Shown: in pieces, positions 55,330 through 62,755 of the stretch
Numbering within the stretch: position 1 is the first letter of the stretch
Layout of the letters: every line of letters begins with the position of its first letter
Assembly: GCF_006385705.1 (NCBI RefSeq)
Contig: NZ_VFRQ01000004.1
Span: forward strand, 62,001-126,000
Length of the DNA stretch: 64,000 nt
Reading direction: 5' to 3'
Source: Pontibacter mangrovi
GTDB taxonomy: Bacteria; Bacteroidota; Bacteroidia; Cytophagales; Hymenobacteraceae
Notes under the pieces: generated by a model
Seen by the model: the letters and a program-made list of their open reading frames with translations, nothing else
What the model was told of the DNA's origin: nothing
The model's database searches: none
Program-made: the position numbers and the translations under genes

Positions 55330-55353
55330 AAGCCTCTCTGTGAAGAAAGGCTT
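55330..55353 (-). terminator. Terminator of tRNA-Lys copy 2
   Basis: On the minus strand AAGCCTTTCT pairs with AGAGAGGCTT (one G-U), loop TCAC, followed by TTTCTTT. It separates the two tRNA-Lys genes. Confidence 0.65.
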
Positions 55354-55366
55354 CCGCTTTCGCTTG

Positions 55367-55439
55367 TGATCCCGCTGGGATTCGAACCCAGGACCCATAC
55401 ATTAAAAGTGTATTGCTCTACCAGCTGAGCTACAGAATC
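55367..55439 (-). tRNA. tRNA-Lys (anticodon TTT), copy 2
   Basis: 73 nt, identical in every base to the copy at 55155-55227, with its own promoter and terminator. A recent tandem duplication or gene conversion pair. Confidence 0.95.
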
Positions 55440-55488
55440 AGTTTATTTATTAACTTGCGTTCTCAAGGCGTTTCCCTGAATTGCGATG

Positions 55489-55519
55489 CAAAACTAATAG
55501 CTAAGTTTTTAAATGCAAA
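55489..55519 (-). promoter_or_regulatory. tRNA-Lys copy 2 promoter
   Basis: TTTG (55516-55519), 19 nt, TAGTTTTG (55489-55496), then CATCGC on the minus strand. Its -33 box lies within codons 2-3 of the divergent gene at 55513. Confidence 0.65.
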
Positions 55520-56250
55520 ATATCTTCTCCAAAATATCTGCCATTCTGATTATTTTTTTGGCTGTTTTGGCGGAACCGGCTTGTGCTCAGGCGGATAAAA
55601 TAACACTGGCTAAAGCGGATTCTCTCTTTCAGAATCAACGTTATTCCGATGCTTTTGTTCTGTACGAGCAGCTGCTGACGCAGGAGCAGGATTATTCGCC
55701 GCAAATGCTCCTGAAGATGGCCTATATAAAAGAGGGCCTGCGCGACTACACGAGCGCCATGTACTACCTGCACCTTTTTTATACCAAAGAGCCCAGCCGC
55801 TCCACGTTAAAAAAAATGGAGGAACTGGCGCAGGCGCACCGGCTGTACGGCTATGAGTACAGCGACCTGCAGTTCTTTAAAACGCAGTTTAGCAAGTATT
55901 ACATGCGCCTGCTGGAGCTGATGCTGCTGGTGGCGGTGGCGGCAGCTACCGTGATGCTGTTCAGGTGGCGAAGAGGGTACAGGTTCAGCCGGACCTTTAA
56001 GGCAGGCTTTATACTTTACCTGCTCTTTATTTTCTACTACGTCAACTTTCTCAGCCTAGGCGAGGAGGGCATTATCAAAAACGACCAGGTTGCCATTATG
56101 TCTGCGCCCGCTGCGGGTGCTACCTGGTTAGCAACTGCCTCCAAAGGCCACAAAGTGCCCATCACCGGCGAGCGCGACATCTGGTACGAGATCAAGTGGA
56201 GAGGAGAAAAAGCCTACATCCGCAAGAGCAATCTGCTGGAGCTGCCTTAA
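55513..56250 (+). CDS. TPR-like membrane protein with C-terminal SH3-like domain
   Basis: The protein has 245 residues. A signal peptide (about 1-25, ending PACA) precedes helical repeats of TPR type (KADSLFQNQRYSDAFVLYEQLL, MLLKMAYIKEGLRDYTSAMYYLHLFY). Two membrane helices follow at about 133-150 and 162-180, then an SH3-like tail (VAIMSAPAAGATWLATASKGHKVPITGERDIWYEIKWRGEKAYIRKSNL). The layout is common for BatE-like proteins of Bacteroidota, often in the aerotolerance operon, though no Bat genes are adjacent here. Confidence 0.8.
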   Translation: MQNIFSKISAILIIFLAVLAEPACAQADKITLAKADSLFQNQRYSDAFVLYEQLLTQEQDYSPQMLLKMAYIKEGLRDYTSAMYYLHLFYTKEPSRSTLKKMEELAQAHRLYGYEYSDLQFFKTQFSKYYMRLLELMLLVAVAAATVMLFRWRRGYRFSRTFKAGFILYLLFIFYYVNFLSLGEEGIIKNDQVAIMSAPAAGATWLATASKGHKVPITGERDIWYEIKWRGEKAYIRKSNLLELP

Positions 56251-56261
56251 CTTCGCATCTC

Positions 56262-56381
56262 GTAGCACGACTTTTTGACAAAGGGTTTTTCTGAAAAGGA
56301 CTTGAACGCCTTCTCTAATGATTCTTTAGTCCTTTGTCCGTTGGTCTTTTGTCAAATTCTAAAAGACCGGAATCGTGCTAC
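56262..56381. repeat. MITE-like nested inverted repeat
   Basis: GTAGCACGA (56262-56270) and TCGTGCTAC (56373-56381) are perfect terminal inverted repeats about 120 bp apart. Inside them TTTGACAAA pairs imperfectly with TTTGTCAAA, and GGTCTTTT (56343-56350) pairs with AAAAGACC (56361-56368). No gene lies inside. No target duplication was identified with certainty. Confidence 0.5.
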
Positions 56382-56396
56382 TTGATACGCAGATAA

Positions 56397-57206
56397 CTAA
56401 CGCTTCAGCGGCGAGTCCTTCTCTTTTGCCATCACGTTATATACCAGCTTGTCTGCCAGGCTCGGGAAGAGTTTGTTGACCCACACGGCCAGCTTGCCTT
56501 GCGTGGTCATTACCAGGTCGCGTTTGCGCTGCATGGTGGCTTTCAGGATGCGCTCGGCCACTTCCTCGGCGCTCATCATTTTCTCCTCCGCGCGCGGCGT
56601 CTCGCCCTGCTGCTGGCCGTTGGCGGCCAAAGCGGTGTTGCGGATGTTGGAGGCGGTAAAGCCAGGGCAAGCCAGCAGCACGTGCACGCCGGAGTGCAGC
56701 AGCTCGGTGCGCAAGGTCTCCAGGAAACCGTGCATGGCAAACTTGGAGGCAGAGTAACCGGTGCGGGCCGGTAAGCCACGGTAGCCGGCAATAGAGGAAA
56801 TGCCCACAACAGAGCCTTTTGCCTGCTTAATGTACGGCAGCGCATACTTGGTACTGTACACGGTGCCCCAGAAATTAATATCCATCACCTTCCGGATCAC
56901 GTCCAGGTCCACGTCCTCGAACAGCGCGCGCATCGAAATGCCGGCGTTGTTGATGAGCACATCAAGGCGGCCATACCTATCCATCGTTTCCTGCACCATG
57001 CGCTGGCACTGCTCCTCTATGCTCACGTCGGCGTTTACGGCCAGGTTGTCTATACCTGCTGCACTTAGCTCCTGGCTGGTCTGGTCGAGGTTCTGCTGGT
57101 TGCGGCCCGATACGGCTACTTTGGCGCCCTCACGGCCAAACGCAAAGGCTAGCGCCTTGCCTATACCCGACGTGCCGCCGGTAATTAACACTACTTTATC
57201 TCTCAT
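56397..57206 (-). CDS. SDR-family oxidoreductase
   Basis: Short-chain dehydrogenase of 269 residues. TGGTSGIG (about 9-16) binds the cofactor, and NNAG and the catalytic GISSIAG and YSASK follow. The C-terminal 60 residues contain a lysine- and arginine-rich segment (MQRKRDLVMTTQGKLAVWVNKLFP), typical of SDR proteins that may be membrane associated. Substrate unknown. ATG 57206 (MRDKVVLITGG) is used instead of a longer upstream frame. Confidence 0.9.
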   Translation of the reverse strand: MRDKVVLITGGTSGIGKALAFAFGREGAKVAVSGRNQQNLDQTSQELSAAGIDNLAVNADVSIEEQCQRMVQETMDRYGRLDVLINNAGISMRALFEDVDLDVIRKVMDINFWGTVYSTKYALPYIKQAKGSVVGISSIAGYRGLPARTGYSASKFAMHGFLETLRTELLHSGVHVLLACPGFTASNIRNTALAANGQQQGETPRAEEKMMSAEEVAERILKATMQRKRDLVMTTQGKLAVWVNKLFPSLADKLVYNVMAKEKDSPLKR

Positions 57207-57510
57207 TTTTATACTTTCTTCGACTAAAATCAGCAGCAAAGATAAAGTTAATGGTTGATTGTTGAATGGTTAAATTGTTGATCAATGCTTCTAAACTTGT
57301 CCTATAATAGCTTTCTGCCTGCAAGCGTAAGTACATAGAATCATGAATTGTTGGTGTAGACTTCAACATCGGCGGGGAAACTAAAAGGAAAGCGAAACTG
57401 CCGCTCTGCCGCTGACAAGGCGCAATGTATTGCGTCCCTACATTCCCATAAACCAATAACTAACAACCAACCACCCGTATCTCCCCATATTTTCGTAATT
57501 TTGCGCCACT
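57207..57510. other. Intergenic region with simple repeats and a palindrome
   Basis: Contains degenerate TTGTTGA/TGGTT tracts (57249-57285), a GGCGCAAT-GT-ATTGCGTCC palindrome (57419-57437) related to the one at 37106-37133, and a -7 element TAATTTTG (57496-57503) eight bases before the rlmD start codon. No gene. Confidence 0.55.
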
Positions 57511-58923
57511 GTGAGAAATAAGAGCAAGAAGAAGAAATTTGAGATTCTCGAGGGAGTACGGATCGAGGACATGGTGGCGGAGGGCAAATGCCTGGCGCGC
57601 CATGATAACATGGTGATTTTTGTGGCGGGCGTAGCCCCCGGCGATGTGGTGGACCTTCGCGTGACCCGCAAAAAGAAGAAGTTCTACGAGGCTGAGCCGG
57701 TGCATTTCCATGAGCTATCGGAACTGCGGGTGCAGCCGTTTTGTGAGCATTTCGGTACCTGTGGCGGCTGTAAGTGGCAGCACATTGGCTATGATACGCA
57801 GCTATACTTTAAGCAGAAGCAGGTGAAGGACAACCTGGAGCGTATCGGGAAGGTGCCGTTGCCAGAGTTCGATCCTATACTTGGCTCCGAGAAAACGCGC
57901 TATTACCGTAACAAGCTGGAGTATACTTTCTCCAACACCAGCTGGCTTACCAAAGAGCAGATACAGTCGGGGCAGGAGTTTGACCGCGACGCACTGGGCT
58001 TCCACATCCCGGGCCGCTTCGACAAGATCCTCGACATCAAGCATTGCTACCTGCAGCCAGACCCGTCCAACGCCATCCGTCTGGAAGTAAGAAAGTATGC
58101 CAAGGAGCACGACCTGCCGTTCTTCGACATTGTGAAGCAGGAAGGCTACATGCGCAACCTCATCATCCGCACGGCCAATACCGGAGAGACGATGGTGATC
58201 GTGCAGGTATATGAGGACAGGCCGGAGGCGATGCAGGCGCTGATGGAGCACCTGGCCGCGACTTTCCCGGAGATTACCTCGCTGCAGTATGTGGTGAACT
58301 CCAAAGGCAATGAGACCTTCCACGACCTGGAGGTGGTGTGCTACAAAGGCCTGCCGTATATCCACGAGGAAATGGAGGGCATCAGGTTCAGGGTAGGGCC
58401 GAAGTCCTTCTACCAGACCAATGCCGATCAGGCGTACGAGCTGTACAAGAAAACCCGTGAGCTGGCTAACCTGACAGGAAACGAGCTGGTGTACGACCTC
58501 TATACCGGAGCCGGCACCATTGCTAACTTCGTGGCGAAGCAGGCGCTGGAGGTGATTGGCATTGAGTATGTACCGAGCGCCATAGAGGACGCCAAGATCA
58601 ACTCGCAGATCAACGACATCACCAACACCACCTTCTACGCCGGCGACATGAAAGACATACTTTCTGATGAGCTGATCGAGCGACACGGAAGGCCGGATGT
58701 GGTGATCACGGACCCGCCGCGCGCCGGTATGCACGAGGATGTGGTGCAGAAGCTGCTGCAGGTGCACCCGAACCGCATTGTGTACGTGAGTTGCAACCCG
58801 GCTACCCAGGCCCGCGATGTGGAGTGGCTCTCGGAGAAGTATGAGGTAACGCGCGTGCAGCCGGTAGACATGTTCCCGCAGACGCACCACGTAGAAAATA
58901 TTGTATTGTTAACCGCTAAATAG
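57511..58923 (+). CDS. rlmD: 23S rRNA (uracil-C5)-methyltransferase RlmD-type
   Basis: Protein of 470 residues. An N-terminal TRAM domain (about 10-70) precedes the Fe-S cysteines CEHFGTCGGCKW and a further Cys in IKHCYLQ. The methyltransferase core has VYDLYTGAGTIANF (SAM site), DPPRAGMHEDVV, and the catalytic Cys in YVSCNPATQARDVEWL. These are the marks of RlmD/RumA enzymes, which make m5U in 23S rRNA. GTG start 57511 is supported by TAATTTTG eight bases upstream and by the immediate TRAM sequence. E. coli RlmD is 433 residues. Confidence 0.92.
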   Translation: MRNKSKKKKFEILEGVRIEDMVAEGKCLARHDNMVIFVAGVAPGDVVDLRVTRKKKKFYEAEPVHFHELSELRVQPFCEHFGTCGGCKWQHIGYDTQLYFKQKQVKDNLERIGKVPLPEFDPILGSEKTRYYRNKLEYTFSNTSWLTKEQIQSGQEFDRDALGFHIPGRFDKILDIKHCYLQPDPSNAIRLEVRKYAKEHDLPFFDIVKQEGYMRNLIIRTANTGETMVIVQVYEDRPEAMQALMEHLAATFPEITSLQYVVNSKGNETFHDLEVVCYKGLPYIHEEMEGIRFRVGPKSFYQTNADQAYELYKKTRELANLTGNELVYDLYTGAGTIANFVAKQALEVIGIEYVPSAIEDAKINSQINDITNTTFYAGDMKDILSDELIERHGRPDVVITDPPRAGMHEDVVQKLLQVHPNRIVYVSCNPATQARDVEWLSEKYEVTRVQPVDMFPQTHHVENIVLLTAK

Positions 58924-58927
58924 ATTT

Positions 58928-58993
58928 TAGACATTAGATACTAGATGTTAGATTCTGGTTTTGAAGAATCTAACATCTAGTATCTAATGTCTA
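58928..58993. repeat. 29-bp perfect inverted repeat built from TAGA/CATTAGA units
   Basis: Positions 58928-58956 pair perfectly with 58965-58993 around an 8-nt loop. The arms consist of TAGACATTAGATACTAGA-type units. There is no T-run, so it is more like a dispersed AT-rich palindrome than a standard terminator. It separates rlmD from the next gene. Confidence 0.65.
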
Positions 58994-59009
58994 GTACCTA
59001 AAGATAAAT

Positions 59010-59378
59010 ATGGAAAACGATCCGGAACTGAATGGTAAATACCTGGGCACTATCTCGAAGGATTTTGTGGTGGTGGCCGAGACGCTGAAAGAGGCATCGT
59101 ACCAGGTGCGCAAGCGCAAGATATCGGAGTACCCGATTTTTGTGTTTAGCCGTACGCAGGTGCCGGTAGGCTCGATCTTTTTGGCCAAAGAGGAAGTGGC
59201 GCTGGACTGGCACATCAACGCCTCTTACCTGGAGGACTTTGTGCAGCGGCAGCTGGTAGTAGAGGACAAGGTAGAGGAGTTTAAAGCCGCCTACAAAGAC
59301 CCGGACGAGTTCTGCTGCCTGTTCGTGGTGGACGGCGAGTTCCAGAACTTTGTGTTCATCCCTTACCCGGAGGACTAA
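59010..59378 (+). CDS. Hypothetical protein
   Basis: Soluble acidic protein of 122 residues with mixed alpha/beta pattern: KYLGTISKDFVVVAETLKEASYQVRKRKISEYPIFVFS, VGSIFLAKEEVALDWHINASYLEDFVQRQLVVED and the ending CCLFVVDGEFQNFVFIPYPED. I do not recognise a named family; the gene appears in Bacteroidota-style context (between rlmD and a doxX-type gene). Start ATG 59010. Closed by a strong terminator. Confidence 0.75.
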   Translation: MENDPELNGKYLGTISKDFVVVAETLKEASYQVRKRKISEYPIFVFSRTQVPVGSIFLAKEEVALDWHINASYLEDFVQRQLVVEDKVEEFKAAYKDPDEFCCLFVVDGEFQNFVFIPYPED

Positions 59379-59391
59379 ACTGCGGTATGGC

Positions 59392-59427
59392 AAAAAAAGA
59401 GGCACCGCCAGCGGTGCCTCTTTTTTT
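59392..59427. terminator. Bidirectional intrinsic terminator
   Basis: A 17-bp perfect stem (59392-59408 with 59411-59427) formed by A7-GAGGCACCGC and its complement, 2-nt loop CA. It lies between convergent genes. Confidence 0.85.
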
Positions 59428-59447
59428 GTCGCTTCAAGTATAAAACC

Positions 59448-59897
59448 TCAGGCGAAATATTTTCTGGGGCGTGTTTTGTCTTTTTGGAGGTATTTGTGGT
59501 CGAGGCTATACTTGCCCGGGCCGATGAACAGGAGAGAGGCAAAAAGGATGGCTGCCTCCAGCGCGTGCGAGTAACCGCCAAAGCCGTCGCCACCCAGCGC
59601 ATGGCGGGTGGTGGCGACCAGCATCGTAAGGAGCATTAGCAGGCAGGCGGGCCGGAACAGAAAGCCAAGCATCAGGAGCAGGCCACCCACAGCCTCGGCA
59701 AAACCAGCCATAAATCCCCAAAAGGCAGGCGCAACGCCAATATGGAACAGCTGCATGGTTTGGCCAACCGCCTCCCAGCGCTCCGGGCCTCCTGCCAGCT
59801 TGGGCCAGCCATGAAGTATGAACATAACGCCGATGCCCACCCGGAGCATCAGCAAACCGAAGTTTTTTGATTTATAGCCAGCGCGTAGTATTGCCAT
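59448..59897 (-). CDS. DoxX-family membrane protein
   Basis: The protein has 149 residues with four hydrophobic helices. NFGLLMLRVGIGVMFILHGWPKLAGG is the family's first helix with the conserved HGxxK, and GFMAGFAEAVGGLLLMLGFL follows. DoxX members are quinone-associated or thiol-redox membrane proteins; substrate not known here. Monocistronic. Confidence 0.9.
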   Translation of the reverse strand: MAILRAGYKSKNFGLLMLRVGIGVMFILHGWPKLAGGPERWEAVGQTMQLFHIGVAPAFWGFMAGFAEAVGGLLLMLGFLFRPACLLMLLTMLVATTRHALGGDGFGGYSHALEAAILFASLLFIGPGKYSLDHKYLQKDKTRPRKYFA

Positions 59898-59937
59898 AGA
59901 GGCAAGTATAGGAATTTACCCTGAATATAGCAACCAA

Positions 59938-60546
59938 CTAATATACTAAGATTTTCCTGACAGGCAGATTTTCAGGGACTGTAGTGGCTTTTAGCTGTGG
60001 CAACTGGTCGGGCTGCAGGCTGCTGTGGTCTAGTATAAAACTCATACCGGCGTCGGGCGCCAGGGCTACCAGGTTGCCTTCTTCAAAGGTAACCGTGCGG
60101 ATGTTATAGGCCTGCTGCACCTCGCCATACTTAGAGCCCACGCTTATTCCCGCAGCTGTTCTGAACTCCTGGCTCAGCACACTGATGCGCCATACTTTGC
60201 AGTCGGGGTTGCAGGACTGCTCTACCAGAATGCCTTTTGGCTGCTCTTTGGGGTGCAGTACATAGGCCGTGCTTTGCATGCCTTCCAGTTGCAGGGTGGT
60301 GTCGTTTAGGGTAAAGCCCTGGGGCACCTGCTCGCGCATCTGGGTTATGTCCATACCGATGCGGATGTTGCCCACCCCTTGTTTCTCTACCACAAAAGCC
60401 GATGGATTGGGTGCGATTTCGGAAGTTTCGGTAGCCTCGGCTGGCGGCGCGCTGCCGGAGCTTTCTTCGGCTTTTTTGTCCTGCTGCGAGAGGCAGGCAG
60501 CCATGCCCACGCCAAACAGCACGGCATAAAATATATTCTTTAGCAT
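59938..60546 (-). CDS. Lipoprotein of unknown function (DUF1131-like)
   Basis: The protein has 202 residues. The signal ends in a lipobox (FGVGMAAC, Cys about 18), followed by a low-complexity Ser/Glu/Pro linker to about 45. The domain starting VGNIRIGMDITQMREQVP and repeating GISVGSKYGEVQQAY resembles DUF1131-type proteins, in which a gene-duplicated 'xIxIGMs' unit occurs. Function unknown. Confidence 0.8.
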   Translation of the reverse strand: MLKNIFYAVLFGVGMAACLSQQDKKAEESSGSAPPAEATETSEIAPNPSAFVVEKQGVGNIRIGMDITQMREQVPQGFTLNDTTLQLEGMQSTAYVLHPKEQPKGILVEQSCNPDCKVWRISVLSQEFRTAAGISVGSKYGEVQQAYNIRTVTFEEGNLVALAPDAGMSFILDHSSLQPDQLPQLKATTVPENLPVRKILVY

Positions 60547-60665
60547 GAAATGTGTAGTCCTTGTTATTTCCTACTTAAACCTTGTTGTGCAGCTGCAGGT
60601 TGTAGTATATTAGCATCAAATACAAATTCGTCCTTTTTGTCACACATCAACTTTAAATAATAAAA

Positions 60666-61442
60666 ATGGCTAAACCATTAATCTTAGTTTCCAACGACGA
60701 CGGCATCACTGCCCCGGGTATTAGAACGCTGGTGCGCGTGGCCATGAAAGTAGGGGAGGTAGTAGTAGTGGCTCCGGATTCGCCGCAGTCGGGTATGGGG
60801 CACGCCATCACCATTGGTAACACACTCCGTTTAGATAAATCGATTGCGCTGGAGGACCTGGGCGTGGAGGCATACGAGTGCTCCGGCACCCCGGCCGACT
60901 GCGTGAAGCTGGCCAAGCACCATGTGCTGCGCGACCGGCAGCCCGACCTGGTGGTGAGCGGCATCAACCACGGCTCCAACTCCAGCATCTCTGTGCTATA
61001 CTCCGGCACCATGTCGGCGGCCATTGAGGCGGCCATTGAGGGCTTGCCGGCCATCGGTTTCTCGCTTTGCGACTATGGCCACGGGGCTGATTTCTCGCAT
61101 ACCGAGGAGTTTGTGGAGAAGATCATCCGGGAGGCGATAGCGCACGGCATCCCGGAGAACACGGCTCTGAACGTGAACTTCCCGAAGAAGGGCGAGGAGC
61201 CGATAAAAGGCATCAAGATCTGCCGCCAGGCGCGCGCCAAGTGGCAGGAGGAGTTTGATGAGCGCCTGGATCCGCACAACCGCAAGTACTACTGGATGAC
61301 GGGCAGCTTCGTGAACTTCGATAAAGGCGAGGATACCGACGAGTGGGCGCTTTTGAACAACTACATCTCTGTGGTGCCCTGCCAGTTCGACATGACGGCC
61401 CACCACAGCATCAGCATGCTAAACGAGGACTGGGATATTTAG
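60666..61442 (+). CDS. surE: 5'-nucleotidase SurE
   Basis: Phosphatase of 258 residues. ILVSNDDGITAPGIRTL holds the metal-binding Asp-Asp pair, AYECSGTPADCVKLA and SGINHGSNSS complete the metal site (the Asn), and YSGTMSAAIEAAIEG is typical. SurE hydrolyses nucleoside 5'- and 3'-monophosphates and short polyphosphates. Usual length, ATG start 60666; an extended C-terminal region (HNRKYYWMTGSF) matches the family. Confidence 0.95.
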   Translation: MAKPLILVSNDDGITAPGIRTLVRVAMKVGEVVVVAPDSPQSGMGHAITIGNTLRLDKSIALEDLGVEAYECSGTPADCVKLAKHHVLRDRQPDLVVSGINHGSNSSISVLYSGTMSAAIEAAIEGLPAIGFSLCDYGHGADFSHTEEFVEKIIREAIAHGIPENTALNVNFPKKGEEPIKGIKICRQARAKWQEEFDERLDPHNRKYYWMTGSFVNFDKGEDTDEWALLNNYISVVPCQFDMTAHHSISMLNEDWDI

Positions 61443-61466
61443 CTTATACTTCATCAGTAATACAAT

Positions 61467-61505
61467 CAGGCCCTGCTGCACTAATTACAGCAGGGCCTGT
61501 TTATT
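61467..61505 (+). terminator. Intrinsic terminator of surE
   Basis: A perfect 12-bp stem CAGGCCCTGCTG (61467-61478) with CAGCAGGGCCTG (61488-61499), followed by a T-rich tract. Confidence 0.8.
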
Positions 61506-61563
61506 TTTCTGGCGATCTTTCAGGTTGGCGCAGCAGAAGCCTGAAACGAAGGAAGATTTTGGG

Positions 61564-61926
61564 CTATACCTGGCTCTGCTTGTTGAGCTTGCTTTGGATG
61601 TGCCGGATGTAGCCGCCTTGAACCAGTACACCTATCATAAGCGGAGACAGAAAAAGGTAGTCGCTAAACGGAACATGTAAGATTTTCATGGCTGCGATTC
61701 CGGCTACCAAAGCCAGCCTAATGCCATAGACAAGACTTTTATTCTGGTAAACCCCGTACTCTTCCAGCTTTTCTTCAAGTTGCTTTACATGCCAGCTTTG
61801 CACCAATAGCCCGAATGCTAATGCAAACGTTAAAGCCCAGGAGGCGTTTGGCACATGCATCATTTTCAACGAAGCAGCGAGTATCAGTAGTAATCCTGCA
61901 AGTCTGTAAAGGGTGTTCTTCTTCAT
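61564..61926 (-). CDS. Small membrane protein with internal duplication (GldL-like helices)
   Basis: The protein has 120 residues with four membrane helices. The motif LKMMHVPNAS (about 20-29) recurs as MKILHVPFSD (about 83-92), so the protein is an internal duplication. The K(M/I)xHxP motif resembles the first helices of GldL-type proteins of gliding and type IX secretion, but there is no further GldL domain. A polar coiled segment (VKQLEEKLEEYGVYQNKS) links the halves. Confidence 0.7.
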   Translation of the reverse strand: MKKNTLYRLAGLLLILAASLKMMHVPNASWALTFALAFGLLVQSWHVKQLEEKLEEYGVYQNKSLVYGIRLALVAGIAAMKILHVPFSDYLFLSPLMIGVLVQGGYIRHIQSKLNKQSQV

Positions 61927-61947
61927 TCTGTAGTCTCAGTAACTATG

Positions 61948-62643
61948 TTAGAAGTATACCGGCATAGTGTACTCCAGCTTTGTTTGCTTACCGTCCTTTA
62001 CCGGAGGCAGCCAGTTGCCGTCGGTTAGTTTGGCCAGGCGCAACGCCTCTTTGTCGAGAGCGGGCTCTACGCTGCTTTTTATTTTGTAGTCGCTCAAGGA
62101 GCCATCCTCGTTAATCACAAAAGAGACCACCACGGTGCCGTGCTTGGTACCTTTGCGCGGGTAGCGGGCGTTCTTTTTCATAAACGCCTTAAACGCAGCC
62201 GCTCCGCCTTTATACTCTGGCATGGTTTCGGGAGCATTTTTGTCGGGTTTGGGCTGGCCAAACTTAACCGGCAGCGTAAACCGCACCGGCACTTTCTCGC
62301 CTTTCTGCACCCCCGGCGTCCACTTGCCTTCCATGGCTTTCACGGCGTTTACACAGGCGGCGTCCAGCGCCGGGTCCAGGCTTTTAACCACGGCTACGCT
62401 GTCTATGCTGCCGTCTTTGTCCACGATAAAGCTCAGCACCACCATGCCCTCCGGCTGTGCGCTGGAGTAGGTAACCTGCGAGCCGATAAACTGCATCATC
62501 GCCCCCATACCGCCTTCAAATACAGGCATCTTCTCTACAAATGTATAAGTTGGTTCATCTGCAGGTTTGGTTTGCGCCAGGGCAGGGGCTGTGCCGAAGG
62601 CTGCCGCAAAAAGTATGGCAAGCGGAAAATGTTTGTTTTTCAT
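61948..62643 (-). CDS. TonB-C domain repeat protein, exported
   Basis: The protein has 231 residues with a signal peptide (about 1-23, ending ALA). Two TonB C-terminal domains follow: about 35-125 (PVFEGGMGAMMQFIGSQVTYSSAQPEGMVVLSFIVDKDGSID ... GKWTPGVQKGEKVPVRFTLPVKF) and about 138-231 (PEYKGGAAAFKAFMKKNARYPRKGTKHGTVVVSFVINEDGSL ... GNWLPPVKDGKQTKLEYTMPVYF). No N-terminal TonB membrane anchor or Pro-rich spacer is seen, so this is not a classical TonB but an exported domain-repeat protein. Confidence 0.87.
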   Translation of the reverse strand: MKNKHFPLAILFAAAFGTAPALAQTKPADEPTYTFVEKMPVFEGGMGAMMQFIGSQVTYSSAQPEGMVVLSFIVDKDGSIDSVAVVKSLDPALDAACVNAVKAMEGKWTPGVQKGEKVPVRFTLPVKFGQPKPDKNAPETMPEYKGGAAAFKAFMKKNARYPRKGTKHGTVVVSFVINEDGSLSDYKIKSSVEPALDKEALRLAKLTDGNWLPPVKDGKQTKLEYTMPVYF

Positions 62644-62755
62644 ATAAGCTAACTGAGTACAAAGTATAAAGATAGTATAAATTTTATGTTCGCTATACTT
62701 TGTCAGGACTACATCGGCAGGTAGGGAGGGTTTTAAGAAGTTGCGGATCTTACAT

